A stretch of 64,000 bases of DNA from Schistosoma mansoni. Its lineage: Eukaryota > Platyhelminthes > Trematoda > Strigeidida > Schistosomatidae. The position numbers were made by a program, and so were the translations under genes. This document shows, one piece after another, positions 24,960-39,392 of this stretch (its first letter is position 1; every line of letters starts with the position of its first letter). The notes below the pieces were generated by a model that had not been told where the DNA came from, ran no database searches, and saw nothing but the letters and a program-made list of their open reading frames with translations. Location of the stretch: assembly GCF_000237925.1 (NCBI RefSeq), contig NC_031498.1, positions 5,996,152-6,060,151 on the forward strand, in the 5' to 3' direction.

Positions 24960-27900
24960 AACCACCGCTAATAATGATGTCTGAAGCATAGACTAATAGT
25001 AATATTTCCGATCTAAATATATCTCTTGATAACTATTTACTATATGGAAGTGATAGATTGAAAGGATGAAGTGGAGGATTCCTTATTTACGCTCACTCTA
25101 GCCTAAACTGACTATTATGTGATATGCCTGAACTAAACAAACAAAGGATTCGGTGTGGATTGTTTTAAAGCAATCGAACTCCATTACCTTACTATTCGGC
25201 TGTGTCTACCGTCAACCTAACGTGTCAGCAGGTGAAATAGCAGAATTATCAGAGGTACTCACACTAGCATCATCCCTTCCATTCACAGGCAAGCTCATTT
25301 TTGGTGACTTCAACATGCCTGAAGTTTCTTGGTTTTCAGTCAAGGCGCCGAAACGTTATGAACCATTTATCGAATGTCTAGAACTAGCACAGTGGACTCA
25401 ATATGTTAGTAGCCCTGCCAGACATCAGAATATCTGGCACCTAGTGCTTACCAGTGGCCTCACCCAAACACTGTGTATATTAGAAAAAAGGTCTCCAGTT
25501 AGTGACCATAACACTGTCATATGCAGCCTTGATATAAAAACCGCAGACGGTAGACTTAAAACTGTAACATTTCGTAGAAACTGTCGCAAGATTGATTAGA
25601 ATAGCTCTCACAATTACCTAAGAAGCACTGATTGAGGGACCTTCTTGACTGTAAACAAAAACGACACACTAACCAATATATTTTATCACAACATCAGAAG
25701 TATCATCAACAAAATCGCACCTTCAGAGTACTGGAGACCTAAGTTTTCTAAAGATTTCTATATACCGGTCGGTACACGAAGACGTCTGCAAAGACATTGT
25801 ACTCGCTTCCACAATTTTAATGACTTTTCCTCTTTAGTAACGATGACAGAAATACTTGTCTGAACAGAAGTAATAAGTACACAAAAAACAGTCGAACAGG
25901 AAAAATGTGCTGTTGAACTCAATAATAACTCTTCTGCACTCACCATACTCTTTCAAAATAAACCTAAACGTTCTCAATCGATAGGGAACATATTTATTGA
26001 AGACAAACAAGTATACAAAGATCCTAAGCTTGTTATGGAACTATTTAGTGAGCACTTTTGTTTCTCATTAACTGATGGAGAATCACTGAATGATTCAGAA
26101 CTAATCTCAGCACCTCCCTGTGAGGTTACTAATGTAGACTTCAATTTACAAAATTTCTCTAAGGCAATTAGTACATTGAAACACTCCTACACTGATGGAC
26201 CAGATGGTATTCTGGCTAGTATGCTAAAACATGGAGGTGATGATGTGTATGTTTTATTACTCAAACTATTGGCGATATCACTTTCTACAGCGCGTTACCC
26301 TACTGCCTGGAAAACTACACATATCATTCCCAAAATTAAAACAGAACCTGAAGAAAATGTTGAAAACTAACGACCCATAAAGATAACTTCCGTGGTTTTT
26401 ATAGTGATGGAAAAAGTAGTTAAGACTGCGATAGTCCAACATCTAATTACTAATAATCTCATCTCAGTCTCCCAGCATATATTTGTTAGGTCCAGGTCAT
26501 GTGATACATACCTAGTAGACTACATGAATGACATAAATCTAAAGCGAGACAACGGACTCCTTGTATCAATCCTATTTTTAGACTTTAAAAAAGTTTTTGA
26601 TAAGGTCCCACACAAAAGGCTTCTAGTCAAACGACGGCCCTTCGGGATTAACAACCCACTCTATTCATGGTTTGTTTCATTCTTAAGGGAATGTAAACAA
26701 ATGGCAAAGTACAACGACTGTCTCTCATCACCTAGACCAATAACTAGTGGCGTCATCCAGAGAAATTTATTAGGTCCACTTTTGTTTCTCATGTATATAA
26801 ACGATATATGTAACATCATAAAATCTGGGAAATCATACTTATATGCTAATGAACTCAAAATAGTATACAGCTATAAGTCTGAGGCTCTAAGTGAAGGAGT
26901 ATCCCTTATTCAAGATGATCTCAATAACCTAACTATCTGGAGCGAAAAGTGGCAATTACCATTCAACCTCAACAAATGCGGGATCTTGCACTTTGGAAAG
27001 CACCCCTATGAACCTCAACTTTACTGAAATAAAAGTAAAGTCCAGACACTTAATTCAGTACACGACCTAGGAATTAATTACACAGGAAGCCTAAACTTTA
27101 AAGCACACGCCCCCTCTATTATTTCTTAAGCTAGACGTCTAATTGGCTTCATTACGACAAATCTCTTCACGACAGAGGCTAAGCTTACCCTTTACAAAAT
27201 ATGTGTACGACCTTCCCTAGAATACAGCTCTTTTATCTTCTCTGATATGAATACCACCGACAAAATAATAGTAGAAGATGTTCAAAGACGCTTTACACGC
27301 CAACTGCTAGGAAGTGACTCCACTCTCGATTACACAAGTAGATGTAAGCACCTCTCTTTAGAACCTTTATGGCACCGTAGGTTAATGAACAATCTGATAT
27401 TTCTCTACAAAGCAATAAATAGACTGTCATTCCTAACCTCCTGCCCAACTATGATCAATGACCCAGCCTACAGACTAAGAAGCAATGCATATACACTATT
27501 TACCGTAAAACACCAAAAACAAATGCGTTTTGTTACAGTTCAGTATAGTTTATTGTGGAACAGGTTGCCAATACCTAACGGTAACTGTGACACTTTTACC
27601 AAATCTAAAAGGCTAACAACCTTGTTACTAGACTCTAAAGAGCTTCATCAACTATTCCTTGAACTCCCGCCCACCAATGAGGCACTTTATTTTGGACCGC
27701 CTAATATCTATGTGGAACAAGAATATAACGAACACCATTGTTATTAGTATGAATATAACCAAATTAGAGAACACATGCTTTATCCTGTCCCAATATTTAT
27801 TAATTATTAATCATGGCCTACTGCTCCTAACCCTCATTTTCAGATTCCGAATCTCTCTAATGGTTAAAACAACATTATTCTTCCTGAGTGTCATGTCCTT

Positions 27901-27960
27901 TTATTTTATTTTTCCTATTACAAGTAGACAGATAACTCACTAATCTTATGGTTGCTGATC
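24960..27960 (+). mobile_element. Decayed CR1-like (SR1-type) LINE
   Basis: The endonuclease part begins near 25000 (ISLDNYLLYGSDR) and continues through LLFGCVYRQPNVSAGE (25177-25230), GKLIFGDFNMPEVSW and PVSDHNTVICSLD. The reverse transcriptase has SYTDGPDGILASML (26190-26230), LFLDFKKVFDKVPHKRLL (26575-26630) and GVIQRNLLGPLLFLMYINDI (26750-26811). The catalytic box reads YANE where FADD/YADD is expected. The C-terminal domain includes FTRQLLGSDSTLDYTSRC (~27290-27345). At least three stops or frame changes and the altered catalytic box make it inactive. Confidence 0.85.
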
Positions 27961-29849
27961 AACTAAGGCCAATCAAAAAAAGATCAAAATGTCCTAAATT
28001 CTTGTGGGTTGCTCAATGTTTTACGTTTCTGAGTTTCTGAAAGTCTTAGAATCTTCTACACTTTCATATCCTTTGATTTGCCGTTAGTTCTTACCATCTC
28101 TTAACCACATATAATCTGACCTATCTTTTATAGCTTATACCATTAATCATCTTCATAGCAGTGTGATATACTTAGTGGATTTCTAACCCATAATACAAAT
28201 GCTTAATCCATCTGATTCGCTTGTGACATGGAACTAGTATACAGAGAATTCCAACTATGGGCCTTGATTGGAGAAATATTCATACAAATACATATGTGTC
28301 GACAAATGCATTTGTGGAGAGTTCAAGAAGTAACATAAAAATAAAGATTGTTTGGTACAGAAGAATTACGGAACTTTTACCGGCATGATCGATATGCCTT
28401 TCGTGCTCCGTTCTCGAACAATGTCAGGAAAAAACTAGTTAAGTCTCAATGTATTGCGCTCAACCACTTCAATATTCAACAAGAGGAAAAAGTCTTACTC
28501 CCACATGACATGACATCAGAGTTGTTAACAGATATTCTATCCTGGTTTTCCTTACTCTCAACATATCATTCGAATTGACGAAGGCTCTAACAAGATTTTA
28601 ATCAGAAGACTCGAGTATAACTCCCATAAATTTACATGAAATTAAGAGGCTGCGTAGCTCGTTATTGAAGAAAATGATTGAATAATACCATCAACAGTGG
28701 AGGCTACTCACAGATGGATAATTCACTACTTCGAGTGTGAATATGCTCATCGGATGTTACTTAATATGGGGCTAATATATGTAACCGTCATACTCCAAGG
28801 TATCAGAATTCATTATGGTCTCTAGTCTTTATGATTTCCCGTCAAGCGTGGACTACTTCTAGAATAGTGAGCGATACAGTCAGTTACAATAATGACGCCA
28901 TGATTAAGACTAAAGTGAATGAAGTGTCCGAGAAGTGATATTTTACACCGAAAATGGAGGAGTTCCCCGAAAGACAATGTAGCTTATGTCCGTGTTTGCT
29001 TTGTTTCCTTCTGTTATACCCCATCCCTCCAAAGACTAAAGAAATTGTATTCACTCCAGAAGAGAATCCAAAAATAAGGCTCTCTATTCCAGGATCTGTT
29101 GACAAACGTCGACTGTTGATTCACACATGCTAGTGGTTTACTTGTTCTCGTCCTGTTCTATCCATAGATCATCGAGTTCCGATTCAAAGCAAGGACAGAC
29201 AAAGATGCTATATTCTGCTGTTGTTGGATTATTTAAAAAGGGTTGGTCTATTCGTGAAGCTAAATAGTTCAGTTTCAGGTCGATAAAATTAGATGAGAAT
29301 ATTTGAGTGTTTTATTTCAGGAAATCGTAATAATCGCACATTAATAAAGAGGAAAACATCGTTGTTCACAAACGTTATTTTCTCCACAGCTTGACTGGAG
29401 ATCCAGATACTTTTAATTTATCGCACATCTCCCCCTTAAGCTCATTGTGTGTCTGTCCAGTTCTATATTGAATATAGACATAGCGTGATCAGGAATGTAC
29501 TAATGACTACGAGAGTTAACTGTGGACGTCGGAACAGACTTACCAGAGTCTTAAAATCCTATTTGGTCAAGATATCGGTTGTGCATTCATATAAATGGCA
29601 CCTGAAGTTCGAATCATCTACTTGACAACATTCTTAATCATAATCATAGTGGCTGATTGAAAATGTGTTCCACAATAATAAACAGATTCCGCAGACTCTA
29701 AACACTTCATATTCGGGTGGAGAATCCTTCCTCTCAAAACATTTGGTGAAGCATCTTTCATTACGAATGCCTAGCATTTCTAAGTTGTGGCAGAAACGTC
29801 TCTATGATCTATATGCACAGATTAATGATTCGAAGGAGAAATGACAACA
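27961..29849. other. No feature recognised; probably repeat-derived
   Basis: This lies between two retroelements. A 76-codon frame at 28348-28578 and a minus-strand frame at 28884-29105 match nothing I recognise. The latter may be part of the Gypsy fossil that follows. Confidence 0.4.
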
Positions 29850-32000
29850 CGATTATATAAAAAAAACATCATTAGGAGTAGCGAATAACTCATCCCACTC
29901 TAAAAAGTAGACAGGAAATCTACGTTTCAGATTAACGTTCAAACCTTTTCCTATAGCACTGAGCATGCATCCAAAGTACTGGCGAGTTGTTCTGATGGGA
30001 CCTGGACGTCCGACTGTCAGGCGTGACACCAATAAACAGTATAAAGTATTGACAATTCCATCTTTTAGTGATTGTTGAGATGTGTAGTTATTAGGCTGAA
30101 TTTGTTTGGCACTTCTTTGCACTCAGAGCAATACTCCATCGTCTGACCTTAATAGTTGAGGAATATGCTAAGTATTTCTCAAGCTGGCAAGTGAACTTTA
30201 AAGCTTCCTGATAGATAACGATAGTGAATTTCTTTCCGAATAAGTATTTATGAGGTTATTTGACGTCTTAAGGCATAGCTAATGCTTCTCAAAGAGTTTC
30301 TGAATAATCTTGTTCAGCAGCACGCTTGAGTGAAACAGATTACTTGTCTACATTTCTGCACCGATAGTGCACCAAAACTCATATGTGATGCATTAATAAT
30401 AAGTACATAATGCACGCTAGGAGAGAAAACTTGGTAAATAACATCACTTTGAAGAAATGTTAGCAAACTTCGCAAGTATGACGCTTGTTCCTTAATCAAT
30501 TTAAGTGAATTGAACTTCAAGATTTGAAATAAACAGCAAGTGGGACAGGAAAAATTAGGAACAAAGCGGAACTAGCGTTAAACAGTGCGCATTGGTGAAC
30601 GTTGTTCCGTAAGACTTTTAGGAGATGATGTGTTTGTCAGTGGAGCTAGTCACTTCACATATGGTGTAAACCGTCACATAGGTATCCAAGATGTTCAAAA
30701 CCAGAAGCACAAAGTGAACGCTCATTCGGATTCACCACTAAATTCACTCCAATTAAACGACGCAGTTAATTAGTGAGTCTCTGATAATAAGCTACCTTAT
30801 CAGAACCATAAGTAGTGAACTTCAACATCCTTGGTTTCACTGACCACATCATTTATTATTTCTTGAAATGTATCTGGGGAACAACTTGAGCCAAATATTT
30901 TTGAATAGACCAAAATGAGTGTTAATTATTCTTAAGACAAATGAAGATGGACCTGAAAGGATTTGAAAATAAGCATCTTATATGTCAACTTCCAAGTATA
31001 CCTTAGAACCACGGTGTCGATTAAGATAATCTTGAGCTTCCACCGTCGTGCATATTTGCCCCAACAAACGGAAGTTCACAATTAATCTATCATTACTATA
31101 TATTCTAGGAGTAGTGTCATCGGACTTGAAGGCAGTAAGAATAGGAGTTCCCCGTGGTGAAGACTAAATCAGTTAGAATATACCTTCCGCACATGAATCA
31201 TTCACTGTATTATGTGCTGCTTCCCAAACATCATAAGGAATTATTTATCTCTTCAGAGAGACTAGGTCACTCTGTACTTGACCTTCTGTGGGCTGAGTTC
31301 CGATTCCTCAACTGCAAATAGCGCAAGCGGCTATTAAACCTTCAAGTTATGCGTTAGAATCTTCTTTAGAAACGAATAAAAGCAACCCCACCCTAATCCT
31401 TTCAAAAATTTTCAAAGCTAGTGTTCATGGTCCTGTTTCACCACTAAAACCTCACATAGCATGCTTGAAGAACTGTCGTCTTTATTTAGCAGTTTCACAA
31501 AATCCTTATATGGGCCGTTTATAGAAGAAAAGCTTGTTCACTATCTCATAGCTAATACATGCTGTTTTAAATGTTTTGGAATGAGAATTTAGGTTGTTGA
31601 ATTAGCTCTCCTACTAAATTCGAAATCACAAAGTTGAATTTCCGAACGGTCGCCGATAGTGCACTTCGCAGCCTGTTTCTATAGTTCAGGCACAAAGTCT
31701 TTAACGTTGTGGTCATTTGGATGAATCATTTTATGATGCTTAAACCGCACTGCACTCAAAGCTAGCACATTACATATGACTAAAAGGCGATCCCTTGGGA
31801 GATTTATATGATAACGAAATGGTTTTCTCTGGAGAGTCAGATTCTTTAGCAGGCCATATAAAGTTTTGTCAATGAATGTCAGGAAATACGCTACGAGTTG
31901 ACCATTTTTGATATTTTTTAGCCATGCACTAGATTTCAAACCGTTCACGTAGTCTTTAAAGTTGTTGCTACTTGGATTAATGTTCAACTGTCTAAAATTT
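29850..32000 (-). mobile_element. Old Gypsy-like LTR element fossil (gag-pol remnant)
   Basis: In coding order on the minus strand there is a gag-like stretch (~31990-31680), a middle part that could hold protease, and a reverse transcriptase remnant (~31180-30840; GTPILTAFKSDDTT, then VYLEVDI). An RNase H-like part follows (~30520-29850; HYVLIINASHMSFGAL). No LTRs were found. It is heavily broken, with many interruptions, and looks much older than the element at 34.1-39.4 kb. Confidence 0.65.
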
Positions 32001-32859
32001 CACCTCATCGCGACGCAGAAATGATAATCAGAAGTATTTGAGCTATTGTGCTAACTAAGAACTCTCAAAATAATGCAATTTTAGGCGGGTAGAACTAGAT
32101 GAGCGCATCTGAGCGCACTAGTTGTTTATTCTTGTTCTGCGTTTAGATATTTACGTATTCCGCGTCTCCTTTATTTCTATTTCCTTTGTTTCTTCCTTTC
32201 CTTCTTCAAAATCAATTCAAAATTCTTGCTAATTACACATAACCTGATTTATTATTACTATTCTATTGTTAATATTTTATTTTCCTTTTCCTTCCTTTCT
32301 CAAACATGGCATATGTAATGTTAACATTATTGAAAATTGTGTATTATTGCATTTTTTGAAGAAACCCGAAATGGTTTCTTCACAGCACTTGTGTACCCAT
32401 AAGGTGTTTGTGAATAATAATAATATGTTTGGAATCCGTAATCAACGCGCAATCACGTACAAAAGAATAATCAGATGTTGTCAATACAACAATAAGGTTA
32501 TTTCGTACGATCTTCTGGGAATTCATAGGGATAAAATGAATATATTTGTAGGTGGCTCGTGTTTGAATATAATTTCGTTAGTTCCCGATGACTTAAATGC
32601 CTACCACAGTTTTTCTCAAGCAAAGCAAAACTATAAACGCTTGTTGTTCCTTAATACATATGTTGTCGTTTAACGTACGAGAAGTCGATTTGATATTATA
32701 ACGCTGTTTATAGTGGGTCTTTTGTCTCGGTAAAATAATATATTTTATATAGTGTAGTTGACCGAATTTTCGTGCTACTAATATTTGACTTACGCGTGCC
32801 AAAAATATTATGTTTAATAGCTACTAGATGTTAAAGATTAACTCTGTCCGTATCTCTTC

Positions 32860-34075
32860 TAGGTTTACTGCCAGTTTCAAGCCAGGGTTAAGGATAACGG
32901 TTGTGCATGGAGTTAGCAACCCCATGCCCTTGTAAACAAACTTGCTAAATATACGCTAACCAGAATAAACAATTTGAACCATTTAAACTCTGCCGTCCAA
33001 GTTGAACGATCTTCATCCAGACAAATTAGGACAATTCATGATGAAGCTGATATTCTTCAGAAGTCACGGGGCCGATGCCCCCAGAGCAACAAATAATATG
33101 GGTACATAGAATGTCCAGACAAACTGGGATACCGGAAGGACCATTCAAATAGCAATGGAAACGAAGAGATACAACTTAGCAGTGCTCGAAATTAGTGAAA
33201 CATATTGGACCCAAGCTGGACAGCAAAGGTTAGTTACAGGAGAAAAGACGATGCTGTACTCTGACCACGAAGAGAAAATTGCTCCACACACTCAGAGTTT
33301 TTCTGATGCTGTCTAAACAAGCAAGAAATGCACTTATAGGATTGGAATCTCATGTATTCAGAACTATCAAAACATTCTTTGAAACAAAAATGGGGGGGGC
33401 TCATAATGAATGTTATCCAGTGTTGTGCACTAGCCAACGATAGCAATTACGAAGATAAAGATCTGTTCTACGATGAGCTGCAATCGATTATAAAGTGCTC
33501 AAGGAAAGAACCCAACCATCCTGATGGGAAACTTGAACGTGAAAGTCGGAATAGACAACACCGGATATGAAGATATTCTGGGACAACATGGACTGGGAGA
33601 AATCAACAAGAGTGGTAACAGGTTTGCAAATTTATGTGCATTCAACAAAACGATTATGGGTGGAACTTTATACCATCACAAACGCACACATGAAGTAACA
33701 TGAGTCTCACTGGATCACACTACAAAGAACCAGATCTAACACATTCGCATCACTAAAAATTCAGGCGTTAGAACCAAGAGAGGAAGAGACATAGCTTCAA
33801 ATTACCACTAAGTGATGGTCATGAAGGAACTACAGCCAAGGCTGTATGATGAAATGGCAAGTAAAATGTTTACCACAGTCCTTCTTCGAGATACTGACAA
33901 ACTCATTGGACTCATGATAGATCTCAGCAACAAGTTCCAAGCATAACAAAACTTACTCAAAGAATAGGAAACTGAAGGATTCAGTAGAAGAGGTTTGGCA
34001 AAGCAAGGACAGCATTCCTACACTGATGAACATATCAAACCGAAAACAGCTGTCAAACAATATGAAAGTCATTAT
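32860..34075 (+). mobile_element. RTE-like (SR2-type) LINE, 5' part with internal deletion
   Basis: This copy keeps the 5' leader (from ~32860) and the start of the endonuclease (IAMETKRYNLAVLEISETYW near 33150-33210, then NVIQCCALANDSNYEDKD at ~33408-33461). It then jumps at ~33985 to a piece matching 16178-16252 near the 3' end. It stops at 34075 against the LTR element. About four differences in 88 bases separate that last piece from the copy at 16.2 kb. Confidence 0.8.
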
Positions 34076-34401
34076 TGAGGATACAACGGATATTCTAGTT
34101 TTACAACTAGCAATCAGTAGTATCTTCTATAATCGATTGTTCCCGGCCAGAGGAAATCAGAAGTCAGACGAGAAGAAGTAGGAAAGATATATTTGATACG
34201 TTACCAATATATCGAGGAACCTTTACTATAAGCTGGCTATAGAAACGTAGGAGCAGTGTCCCACGCCGAGTTGAAACGTGATCTGGTACGGATGCATGAC
34301 CGAAAGCCTTCAGTTAAACAAGTCCACTTAAACAACGTGGTCAGCATCCAATGTCGAACACTTAGAAAGCTATTGATTTTGGGGAATTATTTACAGCTAC
34401 A
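34076..34401 (-). repeat. 3' LTR of the CsRn1-clade element
   Basis: Read on the minus strand it begins TGTAGC and ends TCCTCA. No difference from the LTR at 39067-39392 was seen. The outer flank is LINE sequence with ttat as the possible target-site duplicate. Confidence 0.88.
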
Positions 34402-37400
34402 GATCACTCCCCCCCTAGTGAGGTAGTGATGCCCCTGAGATGTGACCAGCCAGAAGTTTAAACCCAACGAGTTTGTCGTTGGTAAACACTCTTCTGATAG
34501 CTTGCTTCGTTTAGCAGCGTCTGGTCGTCTTTCCTTAAACTAAGGGACCATGATGTACAACACAACAATAACGAAATAAAATACAATGAAAATTTCGGTT
34601 CCTTGCGAAACTTCGTCGTTCTTTTCCAGCCGTCCTGGAAAAGAGGAAAAATAAAACGTGTGAGTTCATGTCGAAAATACACTCGTACGTGCGTAAAAAC
34701 ACAAGATGAGCGGGAAAAAAAATGAATAAACTAATACACTTACAAACAGCGTAAAAGCGATCGGAAAAAACTGGTTTTTTTGTGTATAAAAAAATATAAA
34801 TACGCTCAAAAAAAATGTTTTGCTTTTTTGTCTTTTTAATTAAATAAAAAATGAGCATATTAAAAAAATTTTATAATAAACAATGAAAGGGTAATTCAAG
34901 ATAAACTTATGTCCTACGTGCAATATCCGTTAAGATGTTCTGGAAATCTTACTCTTCTTCCAGAACGCGTTGTTTTAGGATTATCTATCGACATTGGCGA
35001 AGTATCAAGTTGTGTGTCGGCTGTTGTGTAGGGTACTACGAGTGTAGGAGCCGTGTCGTACGATTGTACCGAAGGAAATTCGACGTAGCTAGGGTTTCAT
35101 TCTAAGTACGCTGCTTTTAAGCGATCGATACTGATGCTATCGTTCGTGCCGTTCTTATCGACTACATAGTACTTGGGTTCACGTTGAAGAACTTTGAAGA
35201 GTCCTTCGTATGCTGATTCGAGGAGTCGTCGATGTGAGTCTCGACATACAAAGACCTGTGTACTATGTCGTAATTCAGGTTGAACGGAAACATCAGTTGA
35301 TTGAGGTCGAGTGTGAGCAGGTTTAACTGAACGCATTGCGCTTGCAAGCCTGCTCGAGTAGGATTTTAGATCCATGTTCAATGAAGAAGACGAAGGATCC
35401 ACGAATTCTCCTGGAAGTTGGAGTGTCGTTCCATAAACGAGTTGAGCTGCAATGTATCCAATGTCAGCTTTCACTGCATTGCGGATACCTAGCAAGACGA
35501 GTGGAAGAGCGTCTGTCCACTGTGAAACGTTTGAAGCTGATAATGAAGCTTTTAGTTGTCGATGAAAACGTTCTACCAACCCGTTTGCTTGTGGGTGGTA
35601 GGCGGTCGTTCGGAAGCACATGATTCCTAAAAGTGAGGTCAGACAACGGAAAAGTCCAGATTCGAACTGGCGTCCGCGGTCTGTAGTGATTGTGGAAGGG
35701 CAGCCGAAATTTGCTACCCATCGTCCGACGAAAGCGCGGGCCACGGTTTCAGCAGTAATGTCCTTAATCGGTACTGCTTCTGGCCATCGAGTGAAACGGT
35801 CTATGCATGTTAAGAGATAAGAGTATCTGTTTGAGTCGGGTAAGGGTCCTACCAAATCTAGATGGACGTGGTCGAAACTAGCGTCAGGGGTTTTGAAAGA
35901 GCCTAAGGGACATTTGTTGTGTCTTATGACCTTAGATTTCTGACAGCTTACACAGGAGCGTGCCCACTCCCTCACGTCTTTATTCATGCCAGGCCAGCAA
36001 AACCGTTCGGCTATAAGTTTGACTGTTGCACGAGCACCTGGGTGAGAAAGATTGTGCAACGTGTTGAAGACGTTGCGTCGATAATGTTTTGGTACTATTG
36101 GACGATCCCTACCTGTAGATGTGTCGCAAAGTAAGGTTTCCTTACCTGTTTCCATCTGCTTAAAGCTTAGTTTAGGAGTTGTCGAGGATAACTCATGCTG
36201 AAGATCAATGTCTTCTTTTTGAAGCTGAGAGAGTTCAAGAAGGTCGATTCCTTGGAAACTGTTCAAGGAACTTATTCGGGACAAGGCGTCTGCGACTACA
36301 TTGTTTGCTCCAGAAATGTGTTGTATGTCTGAAGTAAACTGCGAAATGTAGTCGAGTTGTCGAAACTCTCGCGGTGAGTACTTGTCTGAAGATGAACTTA
36401 AAGAGAAGGTAAGATGTTTGTGATCGGTAAAAAGCGTGAATTCTCTTCCTTCGATGGAATGTTGGAAATGCCGTACAGCACAATATATAGCTAGGAGTTC
36501 CCTACCGAACGTGCTGTACCTAGATTCCGCGTCTAGCAACCGTCTCCAGAAAAATCCTAAAGGTTGTTATGAGTTGTTAACCCACTGTTGTAAGACTCCT
36601 CCGATTGCTAAGTCGGATGCGTCTACGGTGATACTAATGGGCGCTTGAGTGTCCTGATGAGCAAGCAGGGTTGCCTTAGCGATGTGTTCCTTAACTGTGG
36701 AGAATGCTTTACGGGCTGTGTCGTCTAAACTAATTGATTTTGCATTTCCACGAAGCTGGTCGGTTAACGGTTTCATAAGGGATGCGCATTTGGGTATGAA
36801 ACGTCTGTAGAAACTTACAAGTCCATTAAAGGTTCGCAACTGCTTGGTTGTGGTCGGTTCTGATTAATCCAGAATGGCCGCCACTTTGCTTCTAAGGGGT
36901 CGGATGCCTTGGGTATCAATAGTGTGTCCTAAGAAGTCTAAGAAGATGGTTCCGATTTGGCATTTCTGAATGTTTACAGTAATGCCATGCCTTTGGAGTC
37001 GATCGAAAACAATGTCCAGATGCTTGAGATGTGATTCTCTGTCCGGACTTGCTATTAGACAGTCGTCAACATACGCATGTACGAAGTTGAGACCTCGGAA
37101 GACGTCGTCTATAAACCTTTGGAAGGTTTGAGCCGCATTTCTTAAACCGAAAGGCATTCACAAGAATTCGTAAAGACCGAAAGGAGTGATGATGGCGGTT
37201 TTAGGAATGTCATCAGGTGCCATCGGGATTTGATTATAAGCCTTAACTAAGTCGGTTTTCGAAAAAACAGTTGTATCTTTCAAGGTAGCTGTCAAATCGT
37301 GAATATGAGGCAACGGGTAACGATCGGGAATGGCTTTAGCATTCAGACGCCGATAATCACCAGTTGGCCGCCAATCGTTGCTGTCCTTTTTAGGGACCAT

Positions 37401-39066
37401 GTGCAATGGGGATGACCATGGACTATTTGATAGTCGAATTATCCCTAAGTCTATCATATGGTCGAATTCGTTTTTGGCTAACCTAAGCTTTTCGGGAGCG
37501 AGTCGACGGGCTTTCGAGAATACAGGTGGTCCTGTAGTCGAGATGTGATGTGTAACATTGCTGGTTACACAAGGCAATTTCGATTGCGGTTGGTATATCC
37601 CGGAGTATTTGTCGAGTTATTATTAATGATTGGTACAAGGGGTCTATGGCGTGCTTAATCGTGACTGGGGATAACCTGCAACCAGAACAAGGAGTTACGC
37701 AAACAGATAACTTAGTGTTTCCGTCTATTAACCTTCCTGAGCGTGTGTCGATGAGTAGATTGTGGTATTGTAACAGGTCTATACCAATGATTGGCATAGA
37801 GACATCTGCAACCACGAAAATCCAGTGTATGGGTTTGCGTAAACCCACGTTAAGGTAGACGTACCTTTTACCGTAAGTAGCAATCGGCTTTCCGTTTGCC
37901 GCCTGTAAACTGAAAACAGACTTGCGAAGTCTGTCGTCGGGATTTGCTGGAAGAACGCTAACTTCTGCGCCAGTGTCGACGAGGTAGCGAACTTTCGTAG
38001 TCACATCCGTGACATATAAGAGGCGGCTGTGTTCGCCGGCTACGGTTGCCGTCAACGCGTGCCGGCTTGGAAGTTTCCCGAAATCTTATTCGTGTCAGTC
38101 GCCTCAGACCTCGGGTAATTGCAGAGCTTCCTGCAATTTCTAGAGGATTTACCGTACTGGTTGTGATACCGGCACCAGTCGGGGTTATCTGTCTCTCGTG
38201 GTCGAGAGGCAGATCGCTTACGTGAAACGCTCCTACGTGAGGATTATGACCGACTACGGTCATTACGAAACCTAAGATATCGTGTCAGTGTATGACATAG
38301 TTCGGTAATGTCATTTGTGGTCGTTTGTGGTTTTTCTTTGACGGAAAAGACCTCGGCGCTAGTGGATTTGATTTCTAGGATTCGGTCGGCAGATGCAGCC
38401 AGCTCGTCTACAGTGTTGTTTTAGAACGAGACGAGAACCGCCTGCACCTGTTTTGGGAGTTTGGATAAGAAAAGTTCTTTGAATAGGCTTTCGTCGAAGG
38501 TTCTTTGACCTATCACTTCTTTCATCCTAAGCAACATATCTGTAGCAGAACCATGTTGCAGGTCGATGTTATGGAGGAGTTGGTCTAACCGTTGTCGGTC
38601 GGTTAGGTCTCCACGTTTTAGAATCAAACGTTTGAGAGCTCCGTAAGGTTCGGGGACATCGGTAGTAAACATACTAGGTGTTACGTACCTGTTAAACTCG
38701 CGCGGTAACGCCTTTACTACCGCGAGGAATCGTGTGCGCGAGTCCGTGATTCCGTGCATGCAAAAATCAGCTTCTGCGTGGCAGAACCAGGACTCGATAT
38801 TGTCGGGCCAAAATGGCGTTAACTGAATCGAAATAGGGGGAATAGACTTAAACTTAAGAACCTTAGGTGATTGTTCCATCATAGTAATATAGAGAACGAA
38901 AAATGTCTAATTAAAATATACCCGGGAAAAAAAATTCGCGAAAGCAAAAAGGTATATCACAATATATAAAAATCAAATGAAGAATAACAATGAATAATAA
39001 TATTCCAAAATGGAACAGACTCACAGTTTGTGCGCTTGGTGTACCAGATCACGTCGGTCTCACCAC

Positions 39067-39392
39067 TGAGGATACAACGGATATTCTAGTTTTACAACTA
39101 GCAATCAGTAGTATCTTCTATAATCGATTGTTCCCGGCCAGAGGAAATCAGAAGTCAGACGAGAAGAAGTAGGAAAGATATATTTGATACGTTACCAATA
39201 TATCGAGGAACCTTTACTATAAGCTGGCTATAGAAACGTAGGAGCAGTGTCCCACGCCGAGTTGAAACGTGATCTGGTACGGATGCATGACCGAAAGCCT
39301 TCAGTTAAACAAGTCCACTTAAACAACGTGGTCAGCATCCAATGTCGAACACTTAGAAAGCTATTGATTTTGGGGAATTATTTACAGCTACA
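39067..39392 (-). repeat. 5' LTR of the CsRn1-clade element
   Basis: 326 bp, matching the other LTR throughout. The outer flank begins ctat and continues into LINE sequence that matches 16254 onward exactly. Confidence 0.88.

Larger units (their letters stand above)
34076..39392 (-). mobile_element. Gypsy LTR retrotransposon, CsRn1/Boudicca clade, young but broken
   Basis: Two 326-bp LTRs enclose about 4.7 kb. In coding order on the minus strand: a primer-binding site just inside 39067 (TGGTGAGACCGACGTGATC, close to the tRNA-Trp type of the CsRn1 clade), gag (~38882-38420), protease (~37980, LVDTGAEVSVLPA), reverse transcriptase (~37580-36860, with YVDD), RNase H (~36840-36240), and integrase (~36230-35100; zinc-finger and D,D,E region, [12 protein letters not shown]). 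A G-rich polypurine tract lies just inside 34401. LTR identity points to very recent insertion, yet the coding frame has about a handful of breaks. Confidence 0.9.

Noticed and set aside
32266-32673. 135-codon plus-strand frame
   Set aside because: It lies between two retroelements, is AT-rich, and shows no motif or splice context. I could not support it as a gene.
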